Below, piece after piece: positions 8,748 through 17,720 of a stretch of 64,000 bases of DNA. The stretch's first letter is position 1. Every line of letters starts with the position of its first letter. A program made the translations under genes and the position numbers. The notes below the pieces were generated by a model. It saw only the letters and a list, made by a program, of their open reading frames with translations, did no database searches and had not been told where the DNA came from. Source of the DNA: Candidatus Gastranaerophilales bacterium (GTDB lineage Bacteria; Cyanobacteriota; Vampirovibrionia; Gastranaerophilales; Gastranaerophilaceae); contig CALVGZ010000001.1 in assembly GCA_944327225.1 (NCBI GenBank), positions 1-64,000 on the forward strand, read 5' to 3'.

Positions 8748-9407
8748 ATGAAGGAATCTCGGAAAATTTTATTTGTATTAATTATAACAATTTTAACAAT
8801 GGCTGCCGAAATATATTTTGGATTTATAAGTAATTCAATGGCTCTGCTCGCTGATGGGTTTCACATGGGAACACATGCTCTTGCTTTTGGCTTGACTTAT
8901 ATTGCCTATTATTTTTGCAACAAATACATTAATTCAAATAAATTTACCTCAGGTACAGAAAAAATTAATGAACTCGCTGGATATACAAGCTCATTATTTT
9001 TAGGTTTAAGCGGAATTTTAATAATTTATGAATCTATAGGAAGAATTTTCAATCCTCTTAAAATAGAATTTTTGCAAGCATTAATAGTTATAATTATTGG
9101 ACTTGTTATTAATTTTATATGCATCATTATAATGGATTTTGATCATTTTCATAACCATATTCATAACCATTCCCATGCTCATACAAAAACGGATAATAAT
9201 TTTAAATCTGCATATCTGCACATTCTTGCGGATTTGTTAACATCAGTTGGTGCTTTATTTGCATTAATATTAGCTAAATGTTTTGGTTGGGTATTGCTTG
9301 ATCCTCTTATAGGTATACTTGGCGGTTTAATAATTTTAAAATGGTCAATAGGTTTAATAAAAGCTACCACTGTTAAATTATTAGATATCGATACAACAAA
9401 AAAGTAA
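8748..9407 (+). CDS. Short cation diffusion facilitator (DmeF-like) metal exporter
   Basis: The 219-residue membrane protein resembles the CDF family, DmeF branch. The second helix region has the metal-site motif LADGFHMGTHA, and the matching HxxxD in a later helix is HILAD. A His-rich loop (H-x-H repeats around residues 127-141) lies between the helices, as in zinc, cobalt or nickel exporters. Six hydrophobic segments are seen. The usual C-terminal cytoplasmic dimerisation domain (about 80-100 residues) is absent: the protein ends just after the last helix. An upstream in-frame TTG at 8736 would add four residues; ATG is preferred. The exact metal is unknown. Confidence 0.8.
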   Translation: MKESRKILFVLIITILTMAAEIYFGFISNSMALLADGFHMGTHALAFGLTYIAYYFCNKYINSNKFTSGTEKINELAGYTSSLFLGLSGILIIYESIGRIFNPLKIEFLQALIVIIIGLVINFICIIIMDFDHFHNHIHNHSHAHTKTDNNFKSAYLHILADLLTSVGALFALILAKCFGWVLLDPLIGILGGLIILKWSIGLIKATTVKLLDIDTTKK

Positions 9408-9409
9408 AT

Positions 9410-10372
9410 TTATGTTGTGACCCTGTGTATTAATTCTTTTGCAATTTTTAATGCTTTATTAAAAATTTTTTGATTGGTTAAAAAATTGTCATCATCAATA
9501 TAATTTTTAACAACTTTTCTTGCGTAACTTCCAATTGCAACTCCTGAGATGTCAACATTGCAAATTTTTGCCAGTTCATTTGATTTGGCATTAGTTCCTC
9601 CGGATATTATAATTGGACAATTTATTCCCGATTTTAAAATTAAATCAGCACAAGATACAGCTTGCAGGGTTGCATTGAAATCATTTTTACCGCCGGACAT
9701 TGATATACCGTCAGCTTGTATCATAACTTTGTTTGAATTTGCGTTTAATAACATTTTTTTAAGTTGTTCAATTAAAATTTCATCGGAAAAAATTGACCTG
9801 TTTATGCTTATGCTTAAAAATGAATTGCAATTTTGACACAAAAAATCCCATTTCTCCTTTATATCTTCTAAATCATCTGATGCTATATGCAGCTCAATAC
9901 AATCGCAGAAATTTTTTAATTCATTTATTTTTTTATTAAAGTTTATGGCATTATAATATCTTTCTATTGCGTTTTGAGGACATTTTTTTGAACAGCGAAA
10001 ACAGCCTATGCAATTTTTTTCTTTAATTAAAATTTTATTATCAAATTCAATAATTGCATTTTGTAAACACTCTCCCATGCATGTCTTACATTGATTACAT
10101 TTACTTTGGTTTATTATGCATTTTGAAATATGCGGATCATTCTTGCCGCCAACACTTATACATAAATAGCAATCATTTTTTTTTGAATATTCCAGACCTT
10201 TTTTTGCGGCATTTATTGCTTCAATACTTGCGTTTATATCAAAAAAACGACAGCCGGCAAGACTATAAAGTGCTACAAGCTTAGTTATTTCCTCATAATT
10301 TTCGTTATTTGCACCCAGTATTAATTTAAAACATTTTTTTGAAGTTAAATATTTTTTTAAAGAAATATTCAT
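9410..10372 (-). CDS. LdpA-like bis-[4Fe-4S] protein
   Basis: The 320-residue protein has two ferredoxin-type [4Fe-4S] motifs (C92/C95/C98/C102 and C121/C124/C127/C131) set between an N-terminal domain and a C-terminal barrel-like region with GGTNAKSNELAKICNV near residue 270. This arrangement and these segments match cyanobacterial LdpA (light-dependent period A), a redox-sensing protein linked in Synechococcus to the circadian clock. No kai genes are present in the window, so a clock role should not be assumed; a redox or metabolic role is more likely. It converges with the CDF gene (2-base gap). Confidence 0.75.
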   Translation of the reverse strand: MNISLKKYLTSKKCFKLILGANNENYEEITKLVALYSLAGCRFFDINASIEAINAAKKGLEYSKKNDCYLCISVGGKNDPHISKCIINQSKCNQCKTCMGECLQNAIIEFDNKILIKEKNCIGCFRCSKKCPQNAIERYYNAINFNKKINELKNFCDCIELHIASDDLEDIKEKWDFLCQNCNSFLSISINRSIFSDEILIEQLKKMLLNANSNKVMIQADGISMSGGKNDFNATLQAVSCADLILKSGINCPIIISGGTNAKSNELAKICNVDISGVAIGSYARKVVKNYIDDDNFLTNQKIFNKALKIAKELIHRVTT

Positions 10373-10418
10373 TATGATTATATTTTATTAAAAAAAATTT
10401 TAAAATAAAATTAATAAT

Positions 10419-13307
10419 TTATGATTGTTGAATTCTACCAAGTTGTTTTAAATAATCTAATTGCGAATTAATTGTATCTTTGCTTGCAAGAACGGAAATC
10501 GTCGGTTTACGTGAAAATATGAAATTTGCAGCTTGTTTTATATCTTCCTTAGTAACGTTATTTATGGCATCAATATATTTATCAATTCTTTTTAATCCGT
10601 ATGGCTCTGCAATATTTAAAGCAAGTAAATCATTCTCCAAAAGCGGATTTTGGGTTTGTCCTATAACATTTTGCTTTAATTTCATTTTTGCTGCTTCAAG
10701 TTCTTCATCTGTTACATATTTATTGCATAAATCATCTGTGTGTTTTTGAAAACCGTCTAAAGATTTCTGTACATTATCAAAACTTGTTACGCCTTGATCT
10801 TTATGATCAGTTGTTGTTTGAATTTTTAAGGTTAAAATACCTGAATTTTCAAAAGATTGAATGGTAGATGAAACACTATATGCTAGATTTTGTTTTTCAC
10901 GTAAATCAGAAAATAATCTTGAATTAGGATTTCCACCCAATATCATATTTAATATTTCAAATTTTGCTTCGTCTGATATGTTACCGGATAACGGAAAGCG
11001 ATATGATTTATATATTTGTGCTTGATTTAACTCATCTGTATCACAAATTACAACAGTTTCCGGAGTTTCTTTAAAAAGCGGAGCAAGCTTCGGTGTTGAG
11101 TCTTTAAAAGTTATATTTGAAGAACTTTGAGCATCAATTATTAAATTTTTTAATGTCGGAAAACGTTTAAAAGGTGCTGTTGCAACAAAAGTAGACGAAG
11201 CATTTTTGAGTAATTGTTGATAAAATTCTTTTATGTCATCTAAAGTTAGCTCATCAATACTTTTTAACATTTTTGCGGTACTTGGAAAGAAATCTGGTAA
11301 CATGTCGTCCAATAAATTTGATGATGCGTCTTTTTCACTATTTTGCAGAGCATCTTTTACGTATTTTTTTGCTTTATCAAAATCTTGCTGTGTTAAATTT
11401 GGATGATACATAAGCTCATCTAAAATTGAAAGAGTTTTATCAACATTATTTGCCAAACAATCGGCATTTATTTCAATGCTTTTTCCGTTTACATAAACAT
11501 CCGCATTAATACCGTTTAATTCTTTAAACCTTTCCAATTCACCTTGACTTTTAAAATCTGTCCCTTTTAAAAACATGTATCTTAAAACGGCCGGAATATT
11601 AGGATTTTTCGGCTTAACAGGAGGGGTTTTAACACTCCAGTTAAATACACATAAATTAGAATCTGTATTATTTAAAGCAACATGTGTATTGTTTTCTAAT
11701 TTAAATTCTTCAATATCTCTTGAAGATATATTTTTTTCTCCGCAAAAGGAAAGTAATGTCGGATTTGACTTTTTCGAAATATTTTTTAAAGAATATTTCG
11801 AATTGTTGTAATTTGTATTTATTTGTTTTTCTGAAACAGATTGAGGATGAACAACAACCATTGAAATTTTATTTAAGTCAAAATATTTTTTGGCATAATT
11901 CATTATATCTTCTTTTGTAATGCTTTGTAACAACCCTTTATAATTTGCAAATAAATCTAAGGAATTATCTAAATAGCAGTTTCCGAGCATATCGCAAATG
12001 CTTTCACTGTCACACATAAGAAGTTCTATATTTTTATTTATGTAATTGGTCATTGCAACCATATCGTCATCGCTTAAGGGTTTATTTTGTAATTTTTGGA
12101 TTGCATCATAAAATATATCTATTCCTTTTTGCTCATCACCGGGATTTAACCCAATGACATTTACCAATGCGTATGGATCTGACTGTTTAAGACCTACTTT
12201 TTGAACATCTGCAGCATAATCCGCATTTATTTCTTCAAGATTTTTTTTGAGTGATGACGATGAACAACTACTTAAATAGTAATCAATCATTTTACCTATA
12301 ATAAATTCTCTACTGTCTTGGGGCTTAGGTCCGCAAAAAGCCATAATTACCGACGTGTATGTTGCTTTAGGTGTTCTTATATCAACTCTTTTAGGATTTT
12401 GAAGCGGATTTAGAGTTTCGGTTTTATAATTTTCGAATGCTGAATTTTGCACAGGTAAAGTAAAGTTTTTTGATATTAATTCAATCGTTTCGTTTGGATC
12501 AACATCCCCTATAACAACAGTATATAAATTATTTGGATTGTAATATGTATTATGATGATTTACAAGATCATCTCTGCTCAAGTTTGAAACTGTTTCAATT
12601 GAACCTGCTACGAGGTTATGTGATTTGGATTTTATTTGAAATAAATTTCTTATTACAGTGTCAAATGCAACGGTAATAGGATCATCATTAATCATTGAAA
12701 TTTCAGAACATATAGGACCTTTTTCCGATTCAAGAGCATTTTTATCGAACAAGGGATTGCTTATCATATCACCTTGAATTTCAATTGTTTTTTTAAGATT
12801 ATCCTGACTCATATAAGGTGCGGTGATATAATAATCGGTCTTTGCAAAATCAGTAGAGGCATTGGTATTAGCTCCCATTAAGCTTGTTAATTTAAACACG
12901 TCGCCATCTTTTAACTTTGATGATCCTTTAAATAGGCAATGTTCTATACAATGACTGATTCCCCTTATTTCATCTGTTTCATTCATGGAACCGCCGTCTA
13001 AAAATGTTTTGACAATAGTAGCTTGGTTTTTTCTGGGCATAATGGCTACTTTTTGTCCGTTAGATAGCTTATATAAACTAACTATTTCACCAGAGGGAGC
13101 ATTAATCTGTCCGATAAGAGAATAATTTTGACCGATTTTTGGAACATATAACGGATTAAAAGGAAAAATATTGTTTTGATTATAAAAACTTGTATCATAA
13201 GGATTTTGTACCCCAAAATTACCGGCAGAAGACATTTGTAATGGCTGTTGCAGTATTATTGGTTGGTTATATGAGTTAAAATTTGGGTTAATATATTGAA
13301 AAGTCAT
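10419..13307 (-). CDS. Tandem M16-family zinc peptidase
   Basis: The 962-residue protein is a double-length M16 peptidase. The first half carries the inverted zinc motif HCIEH (H119, E122, H123) with the distal Glu near residue 202 (ICSEI). The last third has the R..Y element (LREKQNLAYSV) that positions substrate. An N-terminal stretch of about 55 residues rich in N, Q, P and Y precedes the fold and is not a clear signal peptide. Such enzymes degrade peptides inside a closed chamber formed by the two halves. It is monocistronic, with about 160 bases of non-coding DNA before it. Confidence 0.88.
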   Translation of the reverse strand: MTFQYINPNFNSYNQPIILQQPLQMSSAGNFGVQNPYDTSFYNQNNIFPFNPLYVPKIGQNYSLIGQINAPSGEIVSLYKLSNGQKVAIMPRKNQATIVKTFLDGGSMNETDEIRGISHCIEHCLFKGSSKLKDGDVFKLTSLMGANTNASTDFAKTDYYITAPYMSQDNLKKTIEIQGDMISNPLFDKNALESEKGPICSEISMINDDPITVAFDTVIRNLFQIKSKSHNLVAGSIETVSNLSRDDLVNHHNTYYNPNNLYTVVIGDVDPNETIELISKNFTLPVQNSAFENYKTETLNPLQNPKRVDIRTPKATYTSVIMAFCGPKPQDSREFIIGKMIDYYLSSCSSSSLKKNLEEINADYAADVQKVGLKQSDPYALVNVIGLNPGDEQKGIDIFYDAIQKLQNKPLSDDDMVAMTNYINKNIELLMCDSESICDMLGNCYLDNSLDLFANYKGLLQSITKEDIMNYAKKYFDLNKISMVVVHPQSVSEKQINTNYNNSKYSLKNISKKSNPTLLSFCGEKNISSRDIEEFKLENNTHVALNNTDSNLCVFNWSVKTPPVKPKNPNIPAVLRYMFLKGTDFKSQGELERFKELNGINADVYVNGKSIEINADCLANNVDKTLSILDELMYHPNLTQQDFDKAKKYVKDALQNSEKDASSNLLDDMLPDFFPSTAKMLKSIDELTLDDIKEFYQQLLKNASSTFVATAPFKRFPTLKNLIIDAQSSSNITFKDSTPKLAPLFKETPETVVICDTDELNQAQIYKSYRFPLSGNISDEAKFEILNMILGGNPNSRLFSDLREKQNLAYSVSSTIQSFENSGILTLKIQTTTDHKDQGVTSFDNVQKSLDGFQKHTDDLCNKYVTDEELEAAKMKLKQNVIGQTQNPLLENDLLALNIAEPYGLKRIDKYIDAINNVTKEDIKQAANFIFSRKPTISVLASKDTINSQLDYLKQLGRIQQS

Positions 13308-13465
13308 AATAATCTCACATTATATACTATTTTAAAACAAATTTTTTTAAAAAATTGTTAATTTTAATCTAAAAAGTAACAAAAATTTAATTATAAGTTT
13401 TCTGTTTAATATTTTAAATCCTGTTTGATGTATTATAGATGTATAATCTTAGCGACAGGTAAATT

Positions 13466-14497
13466 ATGAAAAAAGAAAAAACTATCGGCATACCTCGTGC
13501 AATGTCATATTATAATTATTTTCCATTTTGGTATGGTTTTTTTAGTAAATTGAATTTTAATATTATAATTTCTGATCCGACAACTAAAAAAACCGTTTCA
13601 GATGGTGCCGGTCTTGTTGTAACCGAAACTTGTCTGCCAATAAAAGTATATGTCGGACACGTTATTAACTTAATAGAAAAAAAAGTAAAAAATATTTTTG
13701 TTCCTTCTATTCAATCTATTGCTCCTAAGGTATATAATTGTTCCAAAATAAGAGGTTTGCCCGATTTAATCAGAAATGTTGTTAAAGGTGATTTTAATAT
13801 TATCGAAGCCACGCTGGATAAATCTGAAAAAAACAATAATTTAATCGATTTTTTAACAGAAATTGCAAAACAATTTGATATTTCAAATACAGTTGAAATC
13901 AAGGATGCACTGAAAAATGGCTTTATTGTACAGAATAATTTTAATGTTATGGTTCAGAACGGTCTTGATTTTGATGAAGCACTAAAAAATGCTAAAATTG
14001 GAAAAGTTATAATTCCGCCCAAAAAAGACAATAAACCCATAAGTGTGGCTTTAATCGGGCATGGTTACAATATATACGATAAAAAAGTTTGCATGGATAT
14101 CTTTAAAAAATTAGATAAAATGGATGTTCGAGTGTATAATGCGTATCAGCTTACAGTAGAACAATTAAAAGGCGGGATGAACCTTTTGCATAGCTCTCTG
14201 TATTGGGCAAATCAATATGAAATGACGGGTTGTGCAGGTCATTATTTTACTGATAATAAAATCGACGGGATAATAACAATTACTGCCTTTGGCTGCGGAC
14301 CAGACAGTTTAATGCTGGAAGATATTAAAAGAAAAGCTAAAAATTATTCTAAACCGATTTTAAATTTAACTGTGGATGAGCATACGGGTGAAGCCGGATT
14401 TATTACCCGTATAGAAGCTTTTTGTGATATGCTTTCAAGAAATAAAAGAGCGAAAACAATTAAAGCTAAAGAAAACCTCGAAATTATAAAAGTATAA
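13466..14497 (+). CDS. DUF2229-family protein related to acyl-CoA dehydratase activases
   Basis: The 343-residue protein matches the DUF2229 module (PF09989 type) normally found in large proteins related to 2-hydroxyacyl-CoA dehydratase activators. Recognisable segments are KTIGIPRAMSYYNYFPFW at the N-terminus, TETCLPIKVYVGH, and ITAFGCGPDSL plus LTVDEHTGEAGFITR near the C-terminus; the Cys residues in TETC and FGCGPDS are candidate Fe-S ligands. The ATPase (BadF/BadG) half is missing, so this is a stand-alone module. Its function is unknown. A TATAAT at 13442-13447 is a possible -10. It converges with the DUF1292 gene. Confidence 0.75.
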   Translation: MKKEKTIGIPRAMSYYNYFPFWYGFFSKLNFNIIISDPTTKKTVSDGAGLVVTETCLPIKVYVGHVINLIEKKVKNIFVPSIQSIAPKVYNCSKIRGLPDLIRNVVKGDFNIIEATLDKSEKNNNLIDFLTEIAKQFDISNTVEIKDALKNGFIVQNNFNVMVQNGLDFDEALKNAKIGKVIIPPKKDNKPISVALIGHGYNIYDKKVCMDIFKKLDKMDVRVYNAYQLTVEQLKGGMNLLHSSLYWANQYEMTGCAGHYFTDNKIDGIITITAFGCGPDSLMLEDIKRKAKNYSKPILNLTVDEHTGEAGFITRIEAFCDMLSRNKRAKTIKAKENLEIIKV

Positions 14498-14498
14498 T

Positions 14499-14789
14499 TT
14501 AATCTTCTTCAATTTCATCACTATCGGTTATAGCTTGTGCAACGAAATTGAATTCATCATCATCTTCTATGATTTCAAAAGTGCATTCTTCTTCACTTTT
14601 ATTCATTTTCATTATAATAAGCTCATCGCTTTCGTCATTATCTGACGTTGGTAAAGTATCTTCTTCAACAATAGATAATAAAGCATAATCCTTACCGCCA
14701 ACATTAACTATTTCTTGAAGTTTCATGTATATTTCTTCACCATGTTCGCCTATTGTTTTTATTATTTGATTTTCATTAGTTTCTTGCAT
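14499..14789 (-). CDS. DUF1292-family small acidic protein
   Basis: The 96-residue, strongly acidic protein has the family pattern: a GEEIYMKLQEIVNVGGKDY-like strand pair, an ELIIMKM strand and an acidic tail. DUF1292 (YrzB) genes commonly sit next to ruvX in Firmicutes and cyanobacterial relatives, and here too it follows ruvX by 10 bases in the same direction. ATG at 14789 follows AAAGGAG. Function unknown. Confidence 0.8.
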   Translation of the reverse strand: MQETNENQIIKTIGEHGEEIYMKLQEIVNVGGKDYALLSIVEEDTLPTSDNDESDELIIMKMNKSEEECTFEIIEDDDEFNFVAQAITDSDEIEED

Positions 14790-14799
14790 AAAAACTCCT

Positions 14800-15219
14800 T
14801 TATGATTTATTATAATCTAAATATTCTTGCAGTATAACACACGCAGCGGTTATATCTACTAGGCCTTTATTTTTTGTATATTTTTTTCCTTTATTTTTCA
14901 AAATTTCTTCGGCCTTTTCAGAAGAAAGCCTTTCATCATGTTTTAAAATTTTGTACTTTTTTTCCAATGGTTTTATAAAATTCAAACAATTTTTCGCTTG
15001 AAATCCCAAGCTTCCATCCATATTGTATGGTACGCCGATTAAAATTGTATCTGTATTATATTCTTCGAGAATAGCTTTAATTTCATTAATCGCATTTGTG
15101 TCATTATTTCTTATAATTAACTTAACAGGAGTCGCTCCTAACATCAAAGCGTCCGAAACAGCCACTCCTATTCTTTTTGTACCTATATCAAGTGCAACTA
15201 TTCTTTTTTTTGTGTCCAT
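14800..15219 (-). CDS. ruvX: RuvX/YqgF family RNase H-like nuclease
   Basis: The 139-residue protein has the RNase H-like fold signature ALDIGTKRIGVAVSD, then LIGVPYNMDGSLG and a basic DERLSSEKAEEIL segment, all standard for RuvX/YqgF. The family is annotated as a Holliday junction resolvase and in E. coli also takes part in 16S rRNA processing. Length is normal. It overlaps the upstream helical-repeat gene by 22 bases and uses ATG with GAGGAAAA, so it belongs to the 17071-14499 operon. Confidence 0.92.
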   Translation of the reverse strand: MDTKKRIVALDIGTKRIGVAVSDALMLGATPVKLIIRNNDTNAINEIKAILEEYNTDTILIGVPYNMDGSLGFQAKNCLNFIKPLEKKYKILKHDERLSSEKAEEILKNKGKKYTKNKGLVDITAACVILQEYLDYNKS

Positions 15220-16820
15220 TTTTCCTCGAATTTTTTTATAATATTTTCAAGTTCATCTTTTGAAAAAACGGATTTAATTTCTTTTTTAAATAAATTTTTG
15301 CTGTTATTAGAGTGTAAGACTTGTAAAAAGTACATGTAGAGGCTTTTGTCAATTATTGAATTAACAAGAATTTTTAAATATGGATTTTTGTAACATAGGC
15401 TATATGCAACGGATGATGTCATTTTTAAACCAGCAAGTCTTGCAACGTATGCTTGAATAAGCAACCTGCTTTGTAATTCTATTGAAAAATCTTTATTATT
15501 TAAAAAATCATCGTTCATAACTTTAACAATATTTTCATTTATTTCATCAAAGTTATTAATGTGTTTTTTTTCAATAATATCAATTAACTTGTCGATATTT
15601 TTATTTTGATTAAGAAAATAAAACCAATTTTCAACAATCTTTGAAACAGTAAATTTTCTGACTTTTGTTTCGTTCAAATTAACGGTTTCTAATTTTGAAT
15701 TTATAAATTCAGAAACATCATAGTCCAGTTTTTCAATGTCCTTAATAAGATTTTTCCACACAATAAATTCATAGGGGATATCGTAACCATTTTTCAAATT
15801 TTTATCATAGTAATATGATAAAATGCTTTTCAGGGCAATAGGATTGATTTCGACAGGAATTGAATCGCTAAATAATCTTTTTAATACCATATTAAAATTT
15901 TCAATTTCAAGTTTTGAAAAGCCCATGCAGGCAGTTATGCCTTTTAGAATATTTATCGTCACCATTGTACAATCAATTATATTATTGGAACGAATTCTGG
16001 AAATTATAAAAGAAAAATTAGAATTGCCATCCACAAAACTTATATAGCATTTATGTATTTTTGAATTTTCGATAAGTGATGTATTTTTAAAACCGATATT
16101 TTTAGAATTTATTTCCTTGAGAGTATTTTGTACGATTTCTCTTGTTTTTATGTCTATATTTTTATTTAATAATATAAATTCTAAACCTTCTTTTGCATAT
16201 ACACTCTCGCTTTTACTTAAAGTGTTAATGATAATATCTGCTTCATCATCTTCAATATCCAACTGTATAATCAAAGAAAAAGCATTAGCTAAATTATCGC
16301 CGCTAAACTCCTCTGCTAAATTATACAAAAGAGATAAACGCTCTTCTTTTGGAATATTTTGATAAAAATCAAGCAAATCAATTTGTACTTCCGCATCGTT
16401 AATAGCATCTGCAAGAAAATCTTTTACTCCATCTTGAGCTAATCTTTCGGGATTTTTTACGTAATTATCTAAATCATTATAGTCAAATTGCAGTCCTTTT
16501 TGTTTTAATAATGAAATTATAAAAAATTTTTTTTCATCAGAAATATCTTTATTTCTGAGTGCTTCAAGAGCATGTTTTTCAAATACTTCCTTATCTACCG
16601 TGTTCATTAAAAAAATTGCACAAACATTTGCATAATCTGTCTTGTGTTCTGATACTTCTTTGAGCAGAACTTTTGCAAGTAAATCTTTATCTGAAACACT
16701 TTTTAATTGTACAATATCGGCATCTATTTTTTCATTTGGTATCTCAGCTACATTAGAATATTTATTAAGTATGGACAATATAAATGCCCTGTATTGCATT
16801 TTTTCTGATATGTCTGACAT
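15198..16820 (-). CDS. Unknown helical-repeat (HEAT-like) protein
   Basis: The 540-residue, mostly alpha-helical protein has pairs of amphipathic helices in its first half that look like degenerate HEAT or ARM repeats, and a central beta-like segment (KCYISFVDGNSNFSFIISRI). No catalytic motif is seen. The ATG at 16820 overlaps the stop of the zinc-finger gene in a TAATG junction, so the two are translationally coupled; a GTG seven codons upstream is less likely. It also overlaps ruvX. Function unknown; the layout suggests a partner of the zinc-finger protein. Confidence 0.7.
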   Translation of the reverse strand: MSDISEKMQYRAFILSILNKYSNVAEIPNEKIDADIVQLKSVSDKDLLAKVLLKEVSEHKTDYANVCAIFLMNTVDKEVFEKHALEALRNKDISDEKKFFIISLLKQKGLQFDYNDLDNYVKNPERLAQDGVKDFLADAINDAEVQIDLLDFYQNIPKEERLSLLYNLAEEFSGDNLANAFSLIIQLDIEDDEADIIINTLSKSESVYAKEGLEFILLNKNIDIKTREIVQNTLKEINSKNIGFKNTSLIENSKIHKCYISFVDGNSNFSFIISRIRSNNIIDCTMVTINILKGITACMGFSKLEIENFNMVLKRLFSDSIPVEINPIALKSILSYYYDKNLKNGYDIPYEFIVWKNLIKDIEKLDYDVSEFINSKLETVNLNETKVRKFTVSKIVENWFYFLNQNKNIDKLIDIIEKKHINNFDEINENIVKVMNDDFLNNKDFSIELQSRLLIQAYVARLAGLKMTSSVAYSLCYKNPYLKILVNSIIDKSLYMYFLQVLHSNNSKNLFKKEIKSVFSKDELENIIKKFEEKWTQKKE

Positions 16821-17071
16821 TATTTTTTTGAAACACCCCACAGTAAATCTAAAATTTTTTGTGCTTCACCACTCATCAAACCATCCTGCAGGATTAAATA
16901 TTGGACGGCAATTAATGTACATTCGGAGCATATATTTACCCCGGGACCCTTAACCATCTTAGGTACTTGAGTATTTGGTCGTTTGCAAAAACTGCAATAT
17001 TCAATTTCTTGTTGTTTCTCGGTTCCTTTTGTATGTTTTTTTTCAAAGGAAACTACTTTTTTTTCTTTCAA
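16820..17071 (-). CDS. Stand-alone ClpX-type C4 zinc-finger protein
   Basis: The 83-residue protein contains one treble-clef C4 zinc finger of the ClpX N-terminal type (C26-x2-C29 and C48-x2-C51, with KGPGVNICSECT) but no AAA+ ATPase domain. In ClpX this domain dimerises and binds adaptors and substrates. A free copy could act as an adaptor or decoy; this is an inference. The start is TTG at 17071 with AAGGAG five bases upstream. It heads a minus-strand operon with the helical-repeat protein, ruvX and DUF1292. Confidence 0.75.
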   Translation of the reverse strand: MKEKKVVSFEKKHTKGTEKQQEIEYCSFCKRPNTQVPKMVKGPGVNICSECTLIAVQYLILQDGLMSGEAQKILDLLWGVSKK

Positions 17072-17194
17072 TTTAACTCCTTTTTGAACCTGAATTACTC
17101 TTTTATTTTAAAATAATTTTTAAAACTGTACAATATTTATTTTTTATTAAATATTAATTTTTGTAAATAATAATTTAATAAATATATCAATTTT

Positions 17195-17602
17195 ATGGTC
17201 AAAAAATACTTTATTATAATACGAGTGATAATATTAGGAGTTATATTATTTATGGCAATTGGTGCACAAGATAAACTGGATAAAGCTCTGGTTCGTAAAT
17301 ATCAAAGTTTAAAAGTTGATAATGCAATTGTTCAAAATTCAATGATTGACCCGAATAAAATCCTTAATACAATGAATGATTACGCAAATGCCCACATGGA
17401 AGCGTTTAGAATTCATCAGGCACTGAAAGATATATGTACAAAAGCCATTTCTATGAATATTCATTATACAAAGATGAAATCTGTTAAGTCAAAAAAAGAA
17501 AGAATAGCAGAAGCAGCAAGAAAAGTTGTTGCTGCACAAATGGCTAAGAAAAATGAATTAACAAGAAAATTGGCAAAAGAGCCTCGTCCTACGACGGCAT
17601 AA
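17195..17602 (+). CDS. Unknown small membrane-anchored protein
   Basis: The 135-residue protein has one N-terminal hydrophobic segment (residues 5-22) followed by a charged, helical and very basic C-terminal half (K, R, A-rich). It resembles no family I recognise. The ATG at 17195 has no clear ribosome site. A terminator follows 27 bases after the stop, which supports a real single-gene unit. Confidence 0.6.
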   Translation: MVKKYFIIIRVIILGVILFMAIGAQDKLDKALVRKYQSLKVDNAIVQNSMIDPNKILNTMNDYANAHMEAFRIHQALKDICTKAISMNIHYTKMKSVKSKKERIAEAARKVVAAQMAKKNELTRKLAKEPRPTTA

Positions 17603-17629
17603 ACAAATTGAATAGGTTTTGTGTGTTAT

Positions 17630-17655
17630 AACCTCTTTAAAAGAGGTTTATTTTT
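17630..17655 (+). terminator. Rho-independent terminator
   Basis: The 8-bp stem AACCTCTT/AAGAGGTT with loop TAA is followed by TTATTTTT. It ends the transcript of the small membrane protein before corA. Confidence 0.8.
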
Positions 17656-17720
17656 ATGTATTTACTTATTTTACAATGTGTAGTTTAATATAGGTGTTAC
17701 CCCTTTTTGTGTGGTGAATT

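Noticed and set aside
9410-10372. Simple polyferredoxin or hydrogenase subunit
   Set aside because: The two [4Fe-4S] motifs sit in the middle of a 320-residue protein with N- and C-terminal domains resembling LdpA, and no hydrogenase or oxidoreductase genes are adjacent.
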